NCBI RefSeq assembly: GCF_004359215.1
Contig: NC_090628.1
Span: forward strand, 834,173 to 898,172
Source: Bremia lactucae
Lineage: Eukaryota; Oomycota; Peronosporomycetes; Peronosporales; Peronosporaceae
DNA: 64,000 bases
Direction: 5' to 3'
Shown here: in pieces, positions 63,100 to 64,000 of the stretch
How the letters are laid out: each line of letters opens with the position of its first letter
Numbering within the stretch: position 1 is the stretch's first letter
Translations under genes and position numbers: made by a program
Notes under the pieces: generated by a model
The model's database searches: none
Told to the model about the DNA's origin: nothing
Seen by the model: the letters and a program-made list of their open reading frames with translations, nothing else

Positions 63100-64000
63100 T
63101 TATGAATGTTCAGATAATTTAGAATTTTCAGAAGTACCTTTTTTTGAGACGGAAAAGATGCATGTACCATCCAAATATACAACAACGAATGAGAACTTTT
63201 CAAAAAGAACACGCATCAAGCGCGACGAAATGCGAGGCATTCCAGCAAGGCCCATCGGCGCAACGCACCACTGATATGTCTCATTTGATTTACGAAACGC
63301 AGTGTACGTTTTGCTATCCGGATGAATATGCCTCTGATGGTACCCTTGAGCTAAGTCAATGACTGTGAAGTAGCTCATACCATACATCTTATCGAATAAT
63401 TTATCGATTCGCGGCAAAGGTATTTTAGGGACGACTGACGTTGAGTTGACGTAACGAAAGCCAATCACCCAACTGAGCAAAATGTTCGCGTTTCCGGATC
63501 GAATCCATTCCGAACGAGATACACCTCGTACCGATCGTTGGGTCATTTTAAGGAATGCCGAAGATGTTTGATACCCAAAGCGAGTCTGAAAGCTCGATCT
63601 ATCCGCATGAAAGGTTCTCATCGACGAACTTCTGTAAAGCCTTTTGTTCAGCTTGTGAAAGTCGAAATGGCGAACGATTACTCGGTTGCACACCGGGCTG
63701 TATATTGATACCAAACTCCACCGACCGATGAGGAGGCAATGAATTCGGTAACTTTTCTGGGAATACATCTTTATAGGAATCGAGTAAAGCCTTCAATCGT
63801 TTTCACGAGGTTTTGTAAATTCCGACTCTTGATAAATTTTGACACGATAGACTTCTTCAAATTGTGATGTCTTCAATTTCCTTAAGAAGTCAGCAGAGGA
63901 ATAATGACCGATTCACAACCTCATCATATGGTATGTCACCACTTTTGAACGAAACTTGATGAGTACGTCAATTAATGATTGGCTCGTGCGCAGCACACCA
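63100..64000 (-). pseudogene. Gy9 reverse transcriptase and upstream region
   Basis: 63796-63599 carries LDSYKDVFPEKLPNSLPPHR. The 63768-63100 frame carries VPKIPLPRIDKLFDKMYGMS and YFTVIDLAQGYHQRHIHP. The catalytic box reads VVVYLDGTCIFS, so the second Asp of YLDD is Gly. Upstream to 64000 the minus strand continues SADFLRKLKTSQFEEVYRVK, the protease-RT linker. Confidence 0.83.

Larger units (their letters stand above)
60661..64000 (-). mobile_element. Gy9: minus-strand gypsy element of a separate lineage, runs off the window
   Basis: Minus-strand order from the right edge: pre-RT, RT (63796-63100), RNase H (63043-62429), linker and zinc region (62498-61855), integrase (61833-61012) and a chromodomain-like tail (60897-60661). 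Protein sequence is clearly distant from Gy1-Gy8. No LTR is seen on the left and the right end is beyond the window. Confidence 0.83.

Overview
The window looks like a repeat-rich stretch of a peronosporalean oomycete genome (Phytophthora or downy-mildew type). Supporting signs: a candidate RXLR-type secreted effector near the left edge, two intronless sugar-porter genes in a eukaryotic context, and dense nests of chromodomain Ty3/gypsy elements plus one Ty1/copia element. Only three loci look like host genes: the effector candidate (780-1158, minus, cut by an assembly gap) and two paralogous MFS sugar transporters (2137-3612 and 13690-15336, both minus). I saw no rRNA, tRNA or CRISPR.

Layout. 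1-1493: an open antisense retrotransposon ORF, a gap, the RXLR candidate and a truncated LTR just upstream of it. 2137-15336: the two transporters, separated by a decayed plus-strand gypsy element (Gy1, 5411-13285) that has lost its RT core. 15894-16592: nested LTRs. 16593-23288: minus-strand gypsy Gy2, the best preserved pol. 23289-26607: gypsy fragments, a gap, an inverted RNase H piece and two tandem LTRs. 27001-46136: two closely related rearranged gypsy copies (Gy4, Gy5) forming a large inverted duplication around a truncated copia element. 46500-51632: Gy6, a third gypsy lineage. 51633-58228: Gy7 (plus) abutting Gy8 (minus), both of the Gy2 family. 58678-59207: a solo LTR. 59225-59990: a decayed, unidentified coding region. 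60661-64000: Gy9, a further gypsy lineage running off the window.

Four LTR families are named here. LTR A (about 545 bp) belongs to the Gy1 family, LTR B (about 440 bp) to Gy4/Gy5, LTR C to Gy2/Gy8 and LTR D (172 bp) to Gy6. Several families share a primer-binding site beginning TGGTAGCAC.

The most interesting signal is an accessory ORF on the strand opposite pol, at the 3' end of several gypsy lineages (1-679, 11161-12572, 16603-17867, 44019-45584, 46509-47449, 54229-54890). In three lineages it carries a predicted coiled coil antisense to the linker between integrase and chromodomain. In places it stays open where sense pol is broken. The elements otherwise show frameshifts, inversions and patchwork repair, so most are not autonomous. 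All calls come from reading the sequence; no searches were run.
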